DNA of 64,000 nt, taken from the NCBI RefSeq assembly GCF_006716815.1, contig NZ_VFPS01000001.1:992001-1056000 (forward strand), given 5' to 3'. Origin of the DNA: Microbacterium lacticum. Its GTDB lineage: Bacteria > Actinomycetota > Actinomycetes > Actinomycetales > Microbacteriaceae. The notes beneath the pieces were generated by a model that saw nothing but the letters and a program-made list of their open reading frames with translations, had not been told where the DNA came from and ran no database searches. Below, piece after piece: positions 9,158 through 17,597 of this stretch. Numbering within the stretch: position 1 is the stretch's first letter; each line of letters begins with the position of its first letter. A program made the position numbers and the translations under genes.

Positions 9158-10155
9158 GCATCGCCGCAGATCCAACTCCGGACGCCCCCGCCGCGCCGGA
9201 CGCCCTGGTGACCGTGATCATGCCCGGTCGCGACGTCGCCGACTACGTCGCCGAGGCCCTCTCCTCGCTCCGCGCACAGACCCTCACCCGCTGGCGGGCG
9301 ATCCTCGTCGACGACGCATCGCGCGACGCGACGGCCGAGCTGTTCGCGCGCGCCGCCGCATCCGACCCGCGGTTCCGGCTTGTGCGTCTGGAGCGCCCGC
9401 GCGGACTCGGCGCGGCGCGCAACGTCGGGCTCGACCTCGTCGAGACGCCGTACGTCGCGTTCCTCGACGCCGACGACGTCATGACCCCGACCGCGCTCGA
9501 GCGTCTGGTCGCGACCCTCTCGGCCTCCGGCAGCGACGTCGCCGTCGGCGCGTACGTGCGGCTGCGGCCGGACGTCGACGGCGGGTACGTCACGGGCGAG
9601 GTGCAGCCGTGGGTGCGCGCCGCGACCGACCCGGAGCGCCGCGGCACGACCCTCGCCGAGCATCCGGAGATCTCGGGGAACGTCGTCGCCTGGTCGAAGC
9701 TCAGCCGCGTGGAGCTGTGGCGCCGGAACGCCCTCCGCTTCCCCGAGGGCGCCCTCTACGAGGACCAGGTCGTCGCGCAGCTGCTCTACGTGCACGCGCG
9801 CGCGATCGATGTCATCCCCGACGTCGTCGTGCACTGGCGCGAGCGCGCCGACGGCTCCTCGCTCACCCAGCGCAAGGCGGCCGTCGCCGTGCTCAGCGAC
9901 TACCTCACGGGCATGCGCGACGGCATCGCGATCCTCGACAGCGCGGGCCACCGCGCGGCGGCGCGCGCCCGCGTGCGCCTGATCCTCGAGATGGACACGC
10001 CGCCGCTCGTGCGCATCGCCGAGGGGCACCCGGATGCCACGTACCGCCGACTCCTCGGGGAGTTCGTGCGCGAGCTCACCGCACGCGCCGACCTCGAGGC
10101 GCTCGAGCTCGATCCGCAGACGGCGGCGCTGCGCTCGGCCGCCGTGCTGTGGTGA
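9154..10155 (+). CDS. Family 2 glycosyltransferase
   Basis: 333 aa GT-A fold glycosyltransferase. The N-terminal nucleotide-sugar domain shows VTVIMPGRDVADYVAEALSS, ILVDDASRD, GLGAARNVGLD and the metal-binding DAD in VAFLDADDVMTP. The last ~130 residues are helical and unassigned. No membrane segment, so it is cytoplasmic. The GTG start overlaps the desulfurase stop (GTGA), which places it in the NAD transcript although no link to NAD is evident. Similar enzymes build teichoic acid or surface glycans; the acceptor cannot be told from sequence. Confidence 0.85.
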   Translation: MSIAADPTPDAPAAPDALVTVIMPGRDVADYVAEALSSLRAQTLTRWRAILVDDASRDATAELFARAAASDPRFRLVRLERPRGLGAARNVGLDLVETPYVAFLDADDVMTPTALERLVATLSASGSDVAVGAYVRLRPDVDGGYVTGEVQPWVRAATDPERRGTTLAEHPEISGNVVAWSKLSRVELWRRNALRFPEGALYEDQVVAQLLYVHARAIDVIPDVVVHWRERADGSSLTQRKAAVAVLSDYLTGMRDGIAILDSAGHRAAARARVRLILEMDTPPLVRIAEGHPDATYRRLLGEFVRELTARADLEALELDPQTAALRSAAVLW

Positions 10156-10184
10156 CCCGCTCCCGCGGGGTCGCCCGTTGCGGC

Positions 10185-10190
10185 TAGGGT
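10185..10190 (+). promoter_or_regulatory. -10 element for a leaderless start at 10198
   Basis: TAGGGT ends seven bases before the ATG, so transcription should begin at or next to the start codon. Confidence 0.55.
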
Positions 10191-10197
10191 GAACGGC

Positions 10198-10404
10198 ATG
10201 ACCGGCACCCCCGAGAACCTCCCCGAGACGCCCGACGGCCCCGACCTGGGCGCGCTGCGCGACGAGATCGACGAGCTGAAGAAGACGCCCACAGAGGAGC
10301 TCATCAGCCCCGTTCCGACCGCCGTCGAAGAGAACGAGCCCACGCCGGTACCGACCGACGCCATCGGCTCGGCCGACGAGGACGACGCGAAGCCCGCGCA
10401 CTGA
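10198..10404 (+). CDS. Small acidic hypothetical protein
   Basis: 68 aa, very acidic and Pro/Glu-rich, with the core LGALRDEIDELKKTPTEELISPVPTA and no membrane segment or cysteine. The pattern of a short amphipathic helix followed by a disordered tail recurs in actinobacterial hypotheticals, but I assign no function. The ATG at 10198 is chosen over the GTG at 10189 because the -10 TAGGGT (10185-10190) would place the transcript start there. Confidence 0.65.
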   Translation: MTGTPENLPETPDGPDLGALRDEIDELKKTPTEELISPVPTAVEENEPTPVPTDAIGSADEDDAKPAH

Positions 10405-10479
10405 CCACGGCCGCGCGCACCGACCCAAAGCCGCGCACTGACCGCGACCCCGCTCGCTGACGGACGGCCCCGCCGCGCC

Positions 10480-12513
10480 TCACTCCACGAACTGCCAGGC
10501 CGGTTCCGGGGCGCTCTGCGCGGGCGGATCGGCCAGCAGTCGTGCCGCATCGGCGCCCGCCGCACCGTCAGGTGCCTTGTCGGCCCGGCGCTCAGGCAGC
10601 GCGGCGCGGCCCGGCGCCGCGGCATCCATCCCGGCGATCGTCGCGGCGGCCATCTGCTCCGCCGCGAGCTCGGCGTAGAGACCGCCGCGGGCGAGCAGCT
10701 CGGCGTGCGTGCCCGACTCGACGATCCGACCGGCGTCGACGACGTGGATGACATCGGCGCCGACCACCGTCGACAGCCGGTGTGCGATCGACAGGGTGGT
10801 GCGCCCGGATGAGGCCGCCTCGAGCGCCTCCTGCACGACCCGCTCCGAGACGGTATCGAGCGCGCTCGTCGCCTCATCGAGCAGCAGCACCGGTGGGTCC
10901 TTCAGCAGCACCCGGGCGATCGCGATGCGCTGCTTCTCGCCGCCGGACAGGCGGTAGCCGCGCTCGCCGACGATGGTGTCGTAGCCGCCCTCGAAGCTCT
11001 CGATGATGTGGTGGATGTTGGCGGCACGGCACGCGGCCTCGATCTCGGCGTCGGTCGCGTCAGGCTTCGCGTAGCGCAGGTTCTCGCGGATCGTCGCGTG
11101 GAAGAGGTAGGTCTCCTGCGTGACGATGCCGATGTGGTCGATGATCGACTCCTGCGTGAGGCCGCGCACGTCCGCCCCGGAGAAGAGCACCTCCCCCGCG
11201 CTCGCCTCGTAGAACCGCGGCGCGAGGTAGAGCACCGTGGTCTTGCCGGCGCCCGACGGCCCGACGAAGGCCACATGCTGACCGTGCTCGGCGACGAACG
11301 AGACACCGCCGAGGGTCGGGCGGGTGTCCGGCGCCGCGTCGGGGTAGCGGAACACCACGTCGCGGAACTCGATCCGGCCGACCGGCCCGGGCGCGTCTGC
11401 GACCGTGATCGCGCCGGGCGCGTCCTGGATGGCGGGCACGAGGTCGAGGTACTCGAAGATGCGCGCGAACAGCGCGCGGGAGGTCTGCAGGTCGAGCGCG
11501 ACCCGCATGAGGCCCATGAGCGGCTGCAGCAGCCGCGCCTGCACCGTCGTGAACGCGACGACGGTGCCGGCCGTGATCGTCGCGCCGCCCGCGCTGCCCG
11601 TCAGCAGATAGCCTGCGACGAGGTAGATCACCGCGGGGACGGATGCCATGAGCACCTGCACGACCGCCAAGAACCCCTGCCCGCTCATCGCCCGCTGCAC
11701 CTGCAGGCGCACCTGGTTGGCGTTCTCCTCGCGGTAGCGCGTCGACTCGGTGCGCTGGCGGTTGAACGACTTCGACAGCAGGATGCCCGACACGGACAGT
11801 GTCTCCTGCGTGATCGTCGTGAGCTCCGACAGTGATTCCTGCGTCTGCCCGGCGATCCGGGCGCGCACCTGACCGACGCGCCGCTGCACGAAGATCAGGA
11901 TCGGCATGAGGAAGACGGCGATGAGGGTGAGGCGCCAGTCGATCAGGATCATCGCGACGAGCGCCGAGATCACGGTCACGACGTTGCCGAGGATGCTCGT
12001 GACGGTATTCGTGAGCACTCCCGACACGCCGCCGACGTCGTTCTGCAGACGCGACTGGATCACGCCTGTCTTCGTGCGCGTAAAGAACCCCAGCTCCATC
12101 GCCTGCAGATGGTCGAACAGGCGCACCCGCAGGTCGCCGGTGACCGCGTTGCCGACCGTCGAGGTGAGCCAGGTCTGCGCGATGCCGAGTGCCGCGGAGA
12201 GGAGGAACAGCCCGATCATCGCCGCGACCAGACGCCACAGCAGCGCGATGTCGACCCCGGAGCCGTCGGTGGGGAAGAGCGCCTGGTCGAAGATCTGCTG
12301 CACGATCAGCGGCGGGATGACCCCGATCGCGGCACCGGCGATCACCAGCAGCGCAGTCAGGAGCAGCCGTCCGCGGTAGGGGCGGAACATCTCCCGCACC
12401 CGCGCGCCCAGGTTCGGGATCTTCGGCGCCTGCGCGTTGAGTTTGCGCTGCGCCTCCGCATCCACCCCGCGGAAACCGCCTCCGCGGCCGCCCGGACCGC
12501 CCGCCATGCTCAT
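10480..12513 (-). CDS. ABC transporter, fused membrane and ATPase domains (multidrug/lipid exporter type)
   Basis: 677 aa half-transporter. A Gly-rich cytoplasmic N-terminus is followed by six membrane helices from about 50 to 340 and an ATPase domain with Walker A GPSGAGKTT, signature LSGGEKQRIAIARV, Walker B VLLLDEATSALD and the switch His in SIAHRLSTV. The ~70-residue C-terminal tail is Ala/Pro-rich. It probably works as a homodimer exporting hydrophobic compounds or lipids; substrate unknown. The -10 TAAAGT lies six bases before the ATG, so the mRNA is probably leaderless. Confidence 0.92.
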   Translation of the reverse strand: MSMAGGPGGRGGGFRGVDAEAQRKLNAQAPKIPNLGARVREMFRPYRGRLLLTALLVIAGAAIGVIPPLIVQQIFDQALFPTDGSGVDIALLWRLVAAMIGLFLLSAALGIAQTWLTSTVGNAVTGDLRVRLFDHLQAMELGFFTRTKTGVIQSRLQNDVGGVSGVLTNTVTSILGNVVTVISALVAMILIDWRLTLIAVFLMPILIFVQRRVGQVRARIAGQTQESLSELTTITQETLSVSGILLSKSFNRQRTESTRYREENANQVRLQVQRAMSGQGFLAVVQVLMASVPAVIYLVAGYLLTGSAGGATITAGTVVAFTTVQARLLQPLMGLMRVALDLQTSRALFARIFEYLDLVPAIQDAPGAITVADAPGPVGRIEFRDVVFRYPDAAPDTRPTLGGVSFVAEHGQHVAFVGPSGAGKTTVLYLAPRFYEASAGEVLFSGADVRGLTQESIIDHIGIVTQETYLFHATIRENLRYAKPDATDAEIEAACRAANIHHIIESFEGGYDTIVGERGYRLSGGEKQRIAIARVLLKDPPVLLLDEATSALDTVSERVVQEALEAASSGRTTLSIAHRLSTVVGADVIHVVDAGRIVESGTHAELLARGGLYAELAAEQMAAATIAGMDAAAPGRAALPERRADKAPDGAAGADAARLLADPPAQSAPEPAWQFVE

Positions 12514-12519
12514 CCGGCA

Positions 12520-12525
12520 ACTTTA
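12520..12525 (-). promoter_or_regulatory. -10 element of the ABC transporter gene (leaderless)
   Basis: TAAAGT on the minus strand, six bases before the ATG at 12513. Confidence 0.6.
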
Positions 12526-12569
12526 GCCAGCGGCGGGGACACCGGGGCGGATGCCGGGCAGAAGCCGGT

Positions 12570-13220
12570 TCAGCCGAGGCCGGAGACCAGGTTGATCACG
12601 GTGGCGAGGATGACCGCGCCGAACAGGTAGGCGATGAGTGTCTGCGCGATGACGATCCGGCGGATCTCGTTCGTCGTGACATCGGTGTCGGCGACCTGAT
12701 AGGTCATCCCGAGCCCCACCGAGAAGTAGCCGAAGTCGGAGTACATGGGCGGTTCGTCCTGATTGAAGTCGATGCCGCCGCGCGCGCCGTCCTCGACCCG
12801 CGAGTAGTAGCGGTGCGCGTAGCGCAGCATGTAATCGACCTGGATCAGCGCCCACGAGAAGGTGACCGCGGCGATCGCGACCGCGGCGATCGCGAACGCC
12901 GTCGCCGGGTCGCTATGGCTGCGCACGAGCACGGCGATGACCGCGCCGAGGCTCGCGACGCTCCCGATCAGCGAGATCGCCCGCGCGACGGTGCGCCCCG
13001 GATCCTCCGCCGTCGCGTGCGAGCGCGTGCTCTCGGCATCCATCGGCCACAGCGCCACCAGCAGCCACACCACGTTGACGAAGGCGAGCGCCGTCCAGCC
13101 GACGAGGAGGCCCGCCACCCAGTCGAGGAGGGGGATCGCGATCGCGGCGGCGGCGACGCCCACCGCGACGGAGACGGGGCCGCGGACGGCGAGGCGCGAA
13201 TACAGGTGGTGGGATGCCAT
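12570..13220 (-). CDS. DUF1345 family membrane protein
   Basis: 216 aa with about five hydrophobic helices. The family signature is in the C-terminal half: DFNQDEPPMYSDFGYFSVGL followed by GMTYQVADTDVTTNEIRR, as in DUF1345 proteins. Function of the family is unknown; location is the inner membrane. It is separated from the ABC transporter by 56 bases and diverges from the MFS gene at 13374. Confidence 0.85.
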   Translation of the reverse strand: MASHHLYSRLAVRGPVSVAVGVAAAAIAIPLLDWVAGLLVGWTALAFVNVVWLLVALWPMDAESTRSHATAEDPGRTVARAISLIGSVASLGAVIAVLVRSHSDPATAFAIAAVAIAAVTFSWALIQVDYMLRYAHRYYSRVEDGARGGIDFNQDEPPMYSDFGYFSVGLGMTYQVADTDVTTNEIRRIVIAQTLIAYLFGAVILATVINLVSGLG

Positions 13221-13373
13221 GGGCGAATCGTCTCACCCCGCACGGGAATACGATGTCAGGCCCCCCGGTTAGCTTTGAGGCTCCCACCGGCCACGCCGTC
13301 TCGCGCGGTCGCAGCCCCTGCCGCAGGCATCCCGTCAGCGCCTCCCCGCCCCCGATGACCTTCAGGAGTTCCC

Positions 13374-14858
13374 ATGGCACACGTCGACACCGACACCGCC
13401 CACACCGCGCCGGCGACGGTGGGCGCGAAGGAGAACCGCGTCATCTGGCTGCTGCTGGCGGCCGCGTTCGTCGCGATCCTCAATGAGACCACGATGGGCG
13501 TCGCGATCCCGCACCTGATCGGCGACCTCGGCATCACGGCCGTGGATGCCCAGTGGCTGACCACCGCGTTCATGCTGACCATGGCGGTCGTGATCCCGAC
13601 GACCGGGTTCCTGCTCAACCGCTTCTCGACGCGGGCCATGTTCGCGACGGCGATGGGCCTCTTCTCGGCGGGCACGTTCGTCGCGCTCGTCGCGCCCGGG
13701 TACGAGGTGCTGCTCGTGGCGCGGGTCATCCAGGCATCCGGCACCGCCATCATGATGCCGCTGCTCATGACGACGCTCATGACCGTCGTGCCCGCGCACC
13801 TGCGCGGACGCATGATGGGACGCGTCTCGATCGTGATGTCGCTCGCCCCCGCGATCGGCCCGACGATGGCCGGCGTGATCCTCGACACGCTCAGCTGGCG
13901 GTGGATCTTCGCGATCGTGCTGCCGATCGCGCTCATCGCGCTGGTCGTGGGCGTGCGCTGGATCCCCAACATCGGTGAGCGCACCCACGCGCCGCTCGAT
14001 GTCGTGTCGGTCATCCTCTCCGCGTTCGGCTTCGGCGGGCTGGTCTTCGGACTCAGCCAGATCGGCGGCGCCGGCCACGGCGGGGCGACGGCCGCGGGCG
14101 CCACGACGACGCTCGTCGTCTCGCTCGCCGTCGGCGTCGTCGCGCTCGCTCTCTTCATCTGGCGCCAGATCTCGCTGCAGAAGGTCGACGACGCGCTGCT
14201 CGACCTCCGGATCTTCCGCTCGCGCAACTTCTCGCTGTCGGTCGCGCACTTCGCGGTGATGTCGCTCGCCTTCTTCGGCACGATCACTGCGCTGCCCCTG
14301 TACCTGCAGGGGACGCTCGGGCTGTCGGCGACCGAGTCGGGCCTCGTCGTGCTGCCGGGCGCCGTCGCGATGGGCCTGCTCGGCCCGGTGATCGGGCGCA
14401 TCTACGACCGCTGGGGCACAACGGTGCTGCTCGTGCCGGGCACGATCGTCGTGCTCGCGATCCTGTGGAGCTTCACCCTGCTCACCGAGACGACTCCGGT
14501 GTGGCTGCTCGTCGTGACCCAGACAGTGCTCTCGGTGGGCCTCGCGATGTCGTTCACACCGCTGTTCACCGCGTCGCTCGGGTCGCTGCAGCCGAAGTAC
14601 TACTCCTACGGAAGCGCCACCGTCTCCACCGTGCAGCAGGTCGCCGGGGCCGCCGGGATCGCCCTGCTCATCACCGTCATGTCGTCGGTGTCGGCGGGCG
14701 CCACCGCACCGGGCGCGTCCGCTGCCGCCTCCGGCGCCGCGGGGGCGCGGGCGGCGTTCCTGCTGGCGGCGATCATCGCGACGCCGTTGCTGGTCAGCGC
14801 CGTCCTCATCCGCAAGCCCGCCGACTCGATCGGCGAAGGCGCGCGGGCAGCGCACTGA
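13374..14858 (+). CDS. MFS drug efflux transporter, DHA2/EmrB-QacA type
   Basis: 494 aa, 14 predicted membrane helices. It begins ENRVIWLLLAAAFVAILNET, has WLTTAFMLTMAVVIPTTGFL in helix 2, the motif-A-like LNRFSTR loop, and the motif-C-like helix IVMSLAPAIGPTMAGVIL. Proton-driven export of drugs or metabolites is the expected role. AGGAG lies six bases before the ATG. A candidate -10, TTAGCTTT, is near 13270, leaving a leader of about 100 bases with no evident structure. Confidence 0.9.
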   Translation: MAHVDTDTAHTAPATVGAKENRVIWLLLAAAFVAILNETTMGVAIPHLIGDLGITAVDAQWLTTAFMLTMAVVIPTTGFLLNRFSTRAMFATAMGLFSAGTFVALVAPGYEVLLVARVIQASGTAIMMPLLMTTLMTVVPAHLRGRMMGRVSIVMSLAPAIGPTMAGVILDTLSWRWIFAIVLPIALIALVVGVRWIPNIGERTHAPLDVVSVILSAFGFGGLVFGLSQIGGAGHGGATAAGATTTLVVSLAVGVVALALFIWRQISLQKVDDALLDLRIFRSRNFSLSVAHFAVMSLAFFGTITALPLYLQGTLGLSATESGLVVLPGAVAMGLLGPVIGRIYDRWGTTVLLVPGTIVVLAILWSFTLLTETTPVWLLVVTQTVLSVGLAMSFTPLFTASLGSLQPKYYSYGSATVSTVQQVAGAAGIALLITVMSSVSAGATAPGASAAASGAAGARAAFLLAAIIATPLLVSAVLIRKPADSIGEGARAAH

Positions 14859-14878
14859 GCGGGATTCGGCCGGTCGCG

Positions 14879-14919
14879 TGTCAACCCCCGGCGCCCGGCG
14901 ACGGGCGGCGCCGTAGCGT
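14879..14919 (+). promoter_or_regulatory. TGTCAACCCCC motif plus -10 TAGCGT upstream of the PfpI-like locus
   Basis: TGTCAACCCCC (14879-14889) precedes the -10 TAGCGT (14914-14919); 28 bases separate GTCAAC from the -10, as at the catalase gene. The -10 is six bases before the ATG at 14926 (leaderless). Confidence 0.5.
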
Positions 14920-14925
14920 TGCGGC

Positions 14926-15277
14926 ATGGACACGCTCAACGGAAAGAAGATCGTGTTCCTCGCGACCGACGGCTATGCGCGTGGACGAGGACTCCGTGGC
15001 CTTCGCCACGGCGTTCTTCGCGGCGCACAAGCCCGTCGGCGCGATCTGCCACGCCGCGTGGACCCTTGTCGAGGGCGACGTCGTGCGAGGCCGGACGCTG
15101 ACGAGCTATCCGAGTCTGCAGACCGATCTGCGCAACGCCGGCGCGACGTGGGTGGATGAAGAGGTGGTGGTCGACGACGGGCTCGTCACGAGCCGCACTC
15201 CGGATGACCTGCCCGCCTTCAACGCGAAGCTCATCGAAGAGTGTGCCGAGGGCGAGCACGCCGGCCAGACGGCCTGA
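14926..15277 (+). pseudogene. PfpI/DJ-1 family protein, disrupted by an internal deletion and frame change
   Basis: The first 17 codons read MDTLNGKKIVFLATDGY, the start of PfpI/YhbO-type glutaminase-like proteins. From 14975 the match continues in the next frame: MRVDEDSVAFATAFFAAHKP, then VGAICHAAWTLVEGDVVRG and SYPSLQTDLRNAGATWVDEE, ending at 15277. Intact relatives are about 180-190 aa and have some 55-60 residues between these parts, so a deletion fused the ends out of frame near 14971-14977. The nucleophile Cys-His pair (ICHAAW) is still encoded but out of frame with the ATG. The promoter looks intact, so decay is probably recent. Confidence 0.85.
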
Positions 15278-15313
15278 CCGCGCTCCGCGCCGGCTGAGCC
15301 CTCGACGGGGGCG

Positions 15314-15433
15314 TCAGTTCGTGCTGCAGCACCCGCCGCCGCAGCACGAGGCGCCCTCGTCGGCGCCGGCGAGCAGGTTCAGCTCCTCGGGCACGGGCTG
15401 AAGCGTGGGAGTGGGGGGGTTCGACGTGGCCAT
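15314..15433 (-). CDS. Very small cysteine-rich protein ending CCGGGCCSTN
   Basis: 39 aa: a Pro/Thr-rich N-terminus (MATSNPPTPTLQPVPEEL), then NLLAGADEGASCCGGGCCSTN. Four cysteines in two adjacent pairs around three glycines suggest metal binding or redox chemistry, but I do not recognise a named family. Support for a real gene is the -10 TAGAAT exactly six bases before the ATG, normal start and stop, and its position between two oxidative-stress-type loci. Too short for usual gene finders. Confidence 0.7.
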   Translation of the reverse strand: MATSNPPTPTLQPVPEELNLLAGADEGASCCGGGCCSTN

Positions 15434-15439
15434 GGCACG

Positions 15440-15445
15440 ATTCTA
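15440..15445 (-). promoter_or_regulatory. -10 element of the small Cys-rich gene (leaderless)
   Basis: TAGAAT on the minus strand, six bases before the ATG at 15433. Confidence 0.65.
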
Positions 15446-15476
15446 ACGCCGCGCCGGACGGCGGAGGCGAAGAACC

Positions 15477-15517
15477 TGTCAACCCCCGTGTAGGTCGGCG
15501 GCGGATCGGATTAGCCT
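15477..15517 (+). promoter_or_regulatory. TGTCAACCCCC motif plus -10 TAGCCT of the catalase gene
   Basis: TGTCAACCCCC (15477-15487) and the -10 TAGCCT (15512-15517), with 28 bases between GTCAAC and the -10. The predicted leader is about 45 bases long with GCGAGGA before the ATG. Confidence 0.5.
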
Positions 15518-15569
15518 GGGTCTACGAAGCCGTCGACGGCCGTCGACGCGAGTCGAGAGCGAGGACCCC

Positions 15570-17192
15570 ATGCCTGATCTTCCCGTCGCCGATTCCGGCG
15601 CCGCCACATCCGAGGGTTCGCCCGCCGGCGAGTCCATCCGCACCGCGCCCTCCGCCGAGGCATCCCTCGGCTCCACCACCGACACGGGCGCACCCGCTCC
15701 CAGCGACCGCAATGCCCTCACCGTCGGCGCGGACGGGCCGATCCTGCTGCACGATGTGCACTTCGTGAACCAGATGGCTCACTTCAACCGTGAGCGCGTG
15801 CCCGAGCGGAACGTCCACGCCAAGGGCTCGGGTGCGTTCGGTCACTTCGAGACCACCGAGGACGTGAGCGCGTTCACGAAGGCGGGCCTGTTCCAGCCCG
15901 GCGCCGTCACCGACATGCTGGCGCGCTTCTCGACCGTCGCCGGCGAGCAGGGCTCTCCCGACACCTGGCGCGACCCGCGCGGGTTCGCGCTGAAGTTCTA
16001 CACCGATGAGGGCAACTACGACCTCGTCGGCAACAACACGCCAATCTTCTTCATCCGCGATGCGATGAAGTTCCCGCACTTCATCCGCTCGCAGAAACGC
16101 CGCGGCGGCAACGGCCTTCGCGACAACAACATGCAGTGGGATTTCTGGACGCTGAACCCGGAGTCCGCTCATCAGGTCACGTATCTCATGGGCGACCGCG
16201 GCATCCCGCGCTCCTATCGCACCATGAACGGCTACGGGTCGCACACGTACATGTGGGTCAACGCGGCCGGCGAGCGGTTCTGGGTCAAGTACCACTTCCA
16301 CAGCGATCAGGGGGTGGAAGGCCTTACGGATGAGGACGCGACGCGCATCGCGGGAGAGGACGCCGACTTCCACCGCCGAGACCTGTACGAGGCGATCGAC
16401 CGGGGCGAGTTCCCCTCGTGGACCCTGTCGGTGCAGGTCATGCCGTACGAGCAGGCCCGCGACTATCACCTGAACCCGTTCGACCTCACCAAGGTGTGGC
16501 CGCACGCGGATATTCCGTTGCGCAAGGTCGGCACGATGACGCTCGACCGCAATCCCGAGAACTTCTTCGCCGAGATCGAGCAGGCAGCGTTCGAGCCGTC
16601 GGCGCTCGTGCCCGGCATCGGGTTCTCGCCCGACAAGATGTTGCTCGGGAGGGCGTTCGCCTACGCCGACACGCACCGGCACCGCATCGGCGCGAACTAT
16701 CTGCAGCTGCCCGTCAACCGCCCGCACGTCGAGGTGAACACCTACACCAAGGACGGCCCGATGGCGTATGAGCACACGGGAGACGCCCCCGTGTACGCGC
16801 CGAACTCGTTCGGCCGCGGGTACGCCGACAACGTCGGCGAGGTCGACCCGGGGTGGGAGACCGACGGACCGATGGTGCGCGAGGCCTACACGCTGCGCCC
16901 GGACGACGACGACTTCTCGCAGGCCGGGGCGCTCGTGCGCGACGTCTGGAACGACGAGCAGCGCGCCGCCTTCGTGAAGACGGTCGCGGGGCACCTGCTG
17001 GGCGGCGTGACGGGCGACGTCCTCGAGCGCGCCTTCTCGTACTGGCGGCACGTCGACGAGGCGACGGGGGCCGAGATCGAGCGGCTCGTCCGCGCCGACG
17101 CGGACCTCGGTGCGCCGGGCGCGCAAGACGACGCGGCCAAAGAGAATGCTTCGGACCCGATCGTCGAGCCGAACACGAACGCCGCCACCTGA
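15570..17192 (+). CDS. kat: Catalase (small-subunit, haem type)
   Basis: Haem catalase that converts hydrogen peroxide to water and oxygen, 540 aa. After a ~45-residue Ser/Thr/Pro-rich N-terminus come the catalytic His83 in [15 protein letters not shown], the Asn segment [14 protein letters not shown] and the haem-ligand Tyr365 in [34 protein letters not shown] is the family substrate-channel segment. Length fits the small-subunit clade without a flavodoxin-like domain. A strong hairpin at 17219-17258 terminates it. The shared upstream motif links its control to the neighbouring PfpI and YtxH-like loci (inference). Confidence 0.96.
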   Translation: MPDLPVADSGAATSEGSPAGESIRTAPSAEASLGSTTDTGAPAPSDRNALTVGADGPILLHDVHFVNQMAHFNRERVPERNVHAKGSGAFGHFETTEDVSAFTKAGLFQPGAVTDMLARFSTVAGEQGSPDTWRDPRGFALKFYTDEGNYDLVGNNTPIFFIRDAMKFPHFIRSQKRRGGNGLRDNNMQWDFWTLNPESAHQVTYLMGDRGIPRSYRTMNGYGSHTYMWVNAAGERFWVKYHFHSDQGVEGLTDEDATRIAGEDADFHRRDLYEAIDRGEFPSWTLSVQVMPYEQARDYHLNPFDLTKVWPHADIPLRKVGTMTLDRNPENFFAEIEQAAFEPSALVPGIGFSPDKMLLGRAFAYADTHRHRIGANYLQLPVNRPHVEVNTYTKDGPMAYEHTGDAPVYAPNSFGRGYADNVGEVDPGWETDGPMVREAYTLRPDDDDFSQAGALVRDVWNDEQRAAFVKTVAGHLLGGVTGDVLERAFSYWRHVDEATGAEIERLVRADADLGAPGAQDDAAKENASDPIVEPNTNAAT

Positions 17193-17218
17193 GCGGTGAC
17201 GGCGTTCGCGCGTCGCGT

Positions 17219-17258
17219 CTGAGCGCCGGGCATCCTCTGACGGATGCCCGGCGCTCAG
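17219..17258. terminator. Bidirectional terminator between catalase and the convergent YtxH-like gene
   Basis: 17-base arms CTGAGCGCCGGGCATCC (17219-17235) and GGATGCCCGGCGCTCAG (17242-17258) pair perfectly around six bases. The right arm includes the stop codon of the minus-strand gene. Confidence 0.85.
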
Positions 17259-17464
17259 ACGCCGAGCTTCTTCGCGGCCTTCTTGGCAGCCTTGTCTACG
17301 ACCTTCCGCGACTGCGCGCGCGCCTTCCGCAGCGACGGGTCGTCCCACAGGTGCTTGGCGGCCTTGCTGATCTCGCGATAGCGCGAGCGGCCGGCGCGTG
17401 TGCCGAGAACGTAGCCACCCGCGGCGGCCAGGCCGACGACGAGCCAGAACTTGAATCCGGACAT
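17255..17464 (-). CDS. Small membrane protein, YtxH-like
   Basis: 69 aa. One N-terminal membrane helix (FKFWLVVGLAAAGGYVLGTR) is followed by a basic Lys/Arg-rich cytoplasmic helix ending KAAKKAAKKLGV. GYVLGTRAGRSRYREI resembles the YtxH-type stress proteins of Gram-positive bacteria. AGGGTGG precedes the ATG. Upstream lies a TGTCAACCCC motif followed by the -10 TAACGT, suggesting shared control with the catalase. Function unknown. Confidence 0.75.
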   Translation of the reverse strand: MSGFKFWLVVGLAAAGGYVLGTRAGRSRYREISKAAKHLWDDPSLRKARAQSRKVVDKAAKKAAKKLGV

Positions 17465-17494
17465 GGATGTCCACCCTTCGATAGTCGTCCTCTC

Positions 17495-17533
17495 ACGTTA
17501 GACGCGGGCGTGCAGCGAGTGTAGGGGTTGACA
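17495..17533 (-). promoter_or_regulatory. -10 TAACGT and TGTCAACCCC motif of the YtxH-like gene
   Basis: On the minus strand TGTCAACCCC (17524-17533) lies 26 bases (counted from GTCAAC) before the -10 TAACGT (17495-17500). Read on the plus strand the same motif contains TTGACA, so it could also act toward 17598, whose -10 is TAGCCT at 17564-17569. Confidence 0.5.
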
Positions 17534-17597
17534 CCGCGGGCGCGTTCGGTGAACGGCGCCCGGTAGCCTGGATGCCACGCCGGCGAAAGGAACCCCG

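Noticed and set aside
9154..10155. Start of a polysaccharide biosynthesis cluster
   Set aside because: Only one glycosyltransferase; the following genes are an acidic small protein and transporters with no glycan enzymes.
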